In this document: piece by piece, positions 5,869 to 8,079 of the stretch
How positions within the stretch are numbered: position 1 is the first letter of the stretch
How the letters are laid out: every line of letters begins with the position of its first letter
DNA from: Micavibrio sp.
GTDB lineage: Bacteria; Pseudomonadota; Alphaproteobacteria; Micavibrionales; Micavibrionaceae
Direction of reading: 5' to 3'
Length of the DNA stretch: 8,079 bases
Assembly: GCA_027066695.1 (NCBI GenBank)
Contig: JAMONE010000177.1
Coordinates: 1-8,079 of the forward strand
Notes under the pieces: model-generated
The model's database searches: none
The model's input: only the letters and a program-made list of their open reading frames with translations
Told to the model about the DNA's origin: nothing
Translations under genes and position numbers: made by a program

Positions 5869-8079
5869 ATGTCAAAGCACAATAAAGAATTCGAGCTTCT
5901 AATTCAAGAAGCGCAAAAAGCCCTGCCGAAAAAAGCTCCCCGTGAAGCAAAAGAGATGCTGGATCTTTTGTGCAGGAAAATAAATAGTGACGATTTGGAG
6001 TTTTTTGATCCTCAGATCTTATCCAATATGGCAATGTCTCATTGGGAGATGTCCAAAGAGCGTAAAAAAGGTGAGCCAGATCTACGTATTTATTGCCCCA
6101 ATTTAGAAGATGGTGAATGTCGCAAAACTATTATTGATATAGTAAGTGATGATCTTGCCTTTTTGGTGGATTCCGTGGCTGCGGAAATCAACAAGCATAA
6201 TCTTTTGATAGGTATATTAATTCATCCCAATATTTATGTCTCATACAATAATAAGGGATGCTTAAAAGACATTTCGGAAGAAGAAAAAGAAAATGGTAAG
6301 CGTCAAGCGCATATTCATATACAAATTAATGAAACCTTGTCTGATCAAGCGATAAACGCTCTAACACAAGGGTTATACGATACGCTAAGTGATGTATTTT
6401 ATGCTAATTCTGATTGGCGGGTCATGCTTGATAAGTTAAAGCTAGCGTCACATCAATTAAACGCAGCAAGAACGCGCCGCCCTGCCGCAGAAATACAAGA
6501 ATATTGCGCGTTTTTAGATTACCTATCCAACAATAATTTCACTTTACTGGGCTGTCGCGAATATAAATTTATTGATGGTGAAAATGGCGTGGTCAGTAAA
6601 ACGGTTTCTGGCTCTAGCTATGGTTTATTGCATAATGAGATTGCTCCCGCTTATCTTACCGAAACAGAAGAGGGACTGCCGCGTAATCTGCAAGAGCTAC
6701 GCCGTAGGTTGCCGCCAGTTTCAGTTTCCAAAACTAACCGTCTTTCAACCGTTCACAGATGTGTTCCGATGGATTGTATTGCTGTAAAAACCTATGATGA
6801 TGACGGCAATGTCATTGGTGAGAAGCTGTTCTTAGGTTTAATGACATCGGTTACTTACTCACGAAGCGTTAGTGATATCCCTTATTTACGAGCGAAAGTT
6901 GAAGATACAATTAAAGCATCAGAATTTATAGATGGCACACATAATGCAAAAGCATTAAGGCATATATTAGAGAAATATCCTCGTGATGAATTGTTTCAAT
7001 TAGAGCCTAAAGAGCTTTTGAAAATTTGTTTGAATATTATCCGCTTGCAAGAGCGTCAGCGCATCGCGCTGTTTATGCGTAAAGACCCGTTTGGGCGTTA
7101 TATCTCTTGTCTTGTATATATTCCGCGTGATCGTTTTGGTACGAAATTAAGAAAGAATATTCAAGCTATCTTAGAAAAAGAAACTCATGGCACATGCTCT
7201 AATTTCTATACAACATTGGATGATTCCGTTTTTGCGCGCGTAATGTATGTAATTAATATAAGTCAGATAAATCCGCCGAAAATTTCTGATAAAAAAATTG
7301 AACAGCTCTTACGTGATTGTGGACAGACATGGGCTGAAAGGCTATCTCATGCATTAAGTGATGCATATACGAATGAAAACCGTATCACTGACTTAACGCT
7401 TAACTATGCTGAAGCCTTTCCGATTTCCTACACAATGAAATATCAGGCAAAACATTCTATCTTTGATATAGAAAATATTGAAAAAGCCTTATCAAGCAAA
7501 TCTATTGTGCTGGATTTATATAAGCCAGAGGATATGGATAAAAAGAATATCCGTCTAAAAATATTTCATGTCGGCTCGCCCGTAACATTATCTGATGTGC
7601 TGCCGATATTAGAAGATATGGGCTTGCGCGTTATTGCGGAGCTGCCGTTTGAAGTAAAACCTGAGAGCTCAGAAAAATCCGTATGGATTCATGATTTCTT
7701 ACTTGAAATGCCAGAGCTTGACGGCGTAATTGATCTTAAAAAGATAAAATATAATTTTGAAGAAGCCTTTATAAAAACATGGGATAATGAAGTTGAAAAA
7801 GACAGCCTTAATCACCTTGTTTTAAGTTCAGGTGCGAATTGGCACGAGATAACAATATTACGCGCTTATGTTCGCTATATTAAGCAGCTATGCTTTCCTT
7901 TTTCCCGTTCATATATCGAAAAAGCATTAACCGATAACCCTAAAATCAGCCGTATTATAATTGATATGTTCAAGCAATTACATAACCCTGATTATAATGA
8001 TAAATCAAAGGCTTTGGTTGCTAAGCATGATAAAAATATATCGCAAGAACTTGATAAGGTTAAATCCAGCGATTATGAC
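5869..8079 (+). CDS. gdhB: Large NAD-specific glutamate dehydrogenase, N-terminal regulatory part (C-terminus cut by window edge)
   Basis: Large (about 1,600-residue) bacterial NAD-dependent glutamate dehydrogenase, which oxidises glutamate to 2-oxoglutarate and ammonia. The window holds 737 codons, open to the right edge with no stop. Recognisable family blocks in order: SDDLAFLVDS at 93-102; FLDYLSNNNFTLLGCREY at 215-232; IPYLRAKV at 337-344; KALRHILEKYPRDELFQ at 361-377; and LQERQRIALFMRKDPFGR at 393-410, followed by YISCLVYIPRDRF to 423. These belong to the N-terminal ACT-like regulatory domains and helical linkers. The catalytic dehydrogenase domain should begin just beyond the window, so catalytic residues cannot be checked. 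ATG 5869 is chosen because it gives a normal N-terminus. Its Shine-Dalgarno is poor (GGTAT 5856-5860), and a TTG at 5836 in the same frame is a weaker alternative. It is transcribed divergently from bdh across a 139-base regulatory region. Confidence 0.9.
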   Translation, partial: MSKHNKEFELLIQEAQKALPKKAPREAKEMLDLLCRKINSDDLEFFDPQILSNMAMSHWEMSKERKKGEPDLRIYCPNLEDGECRKTIIDIVSDDLAFLVDSVAAEINKHNLLIGILIHPNIYVSYNNKGCLKDISEEEKENGKRQAHIHIQINETLSDQAINALTQGLYDTLSDVFYANSDWRVMLDKLKLASHQLNAARTRRPAAEIQEYCAFLDYLSNNNFTLLGCREYKFIDGENGVVSKTVSGSSYGLLHNEIAPAYLTETEEGLPRNLQELRRRLPPVSVSKTNRLSTVHRCVPMDCIAVKTYDDDGNVIGEKLFLGLMTSVTYSRSVSDIPYLRAKVEDTIKASEFIDGTHNAKALRHILEKYPRDELFQLEPKELLKICLNIIRLQERQRIALFMRKDPFGRYISCLVYIPRDRFGTKLRKNIQAILEKETHGTCSNFYTTLDDSVFARVMYVINISQINPPKISDKKIEQLLRDCGQTWAERLSHALSDAYTNENRITDLTLNYAEAFPISYTMKYQAKHSIFDIENIEKALSSKSIVLDLYKPEDMDKKNIRLKIFHVGSPVTLSDVLPILEDMGLRVIAELPFEVKPESSEKSVWIHDFLLEMPELDGVIDLKKIKYNFEEAFIKTWDNEVEKDSLNHLVLSSGANWHEITILRAYVRYIKQLCFPFSRSYIEKALTDNPKISRIIIDMFKQLHNPDYNDKSKALVAKHDKNISQELDKVKSSDYD

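Noticed and set aside
5840..6034. 64-codon minus-strand open frame opposite the start of the glutamate dehydrogenase gene
   Set aside because: It overlaps the well-supported GDH N-terminus and the control region, and has no ribosome binding site or motif.

Overview
The window looks like chromosomal DNA of a fairly AT-rich alphaproteobacterium. The evidence is a large-type (about 180 kDa) NAD-dependent glutamate dehydrogenase, a UbiM-type ubiquinone hydroxylase, a D-3-hydroxybutyrate dehydrogenase of the PHB/ketone-body type, and a glutathione reductase. Sampled 60-base lines are roughly 40-50% G+C in the metabolic genes and about 20-38% in the surface-polysaccharide genes. Genus cannot be read from the sequence.

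Layout. Five genes lie on the minus strand, read from right to left: 3-hydroxybutyrate dehydrogenase (5729-4947), glutathione reductase (4931-3573), a GT-A-fold glycosyltransferase-like protein (about 3519-2632), a Wzx-type polysaccharide flippase (2610-1087), and the ubiquinone hydroxylase UbiM (999 to beyond base 1, so its C-terminus is missing). Gaps are 15, about 53, 21 and 87 bases, so much of this could be one transcription unit. One gene lies on the plus strand: the large NAD-glutamate dehydrogenase starts at 5869 and runs off the right edge, with only its regulatory N-terminal half present. No tRNA, rRNA, CRISPR array or insertion sequence is visible.

The 139-base divergent region 5730-5868 is the densest regulatory stretch. 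It holds a perfect 22-base A/T-rich palindrome touching the Shine-Dalgarno of the dehydrogenase gene. It also holds two different G/C-cored inverted repeats that share the 9-mer CAATGCACA, one on each side, each overlapping a plausible promoter element of one of the two genes. This suggests joint control of hydroxybutyrate and glutamate catabolism, which feed acetyl-CoA and 2-oxoglutarate respectively.

How the genes fit together. Hydroxybutyrate and glutamate oxidation supply NADH and TCA intermediates, UbiM makes the respiratory quinone, and glutathione reductase maintains thiol redox balance. The AT-richer glycosyltransferase/flippase pair has no obvious link to these and looks like an inserted surface-polysaccharide module. 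The most concrete oddity is that the hydroxybutyrate dehydrogenase carries Ile at position 114, where the catalytic tetrad normally has Asn, while every other catalytic and substrate-binding residue is in place. I did not find a clearly undescribed multi-gene system here.
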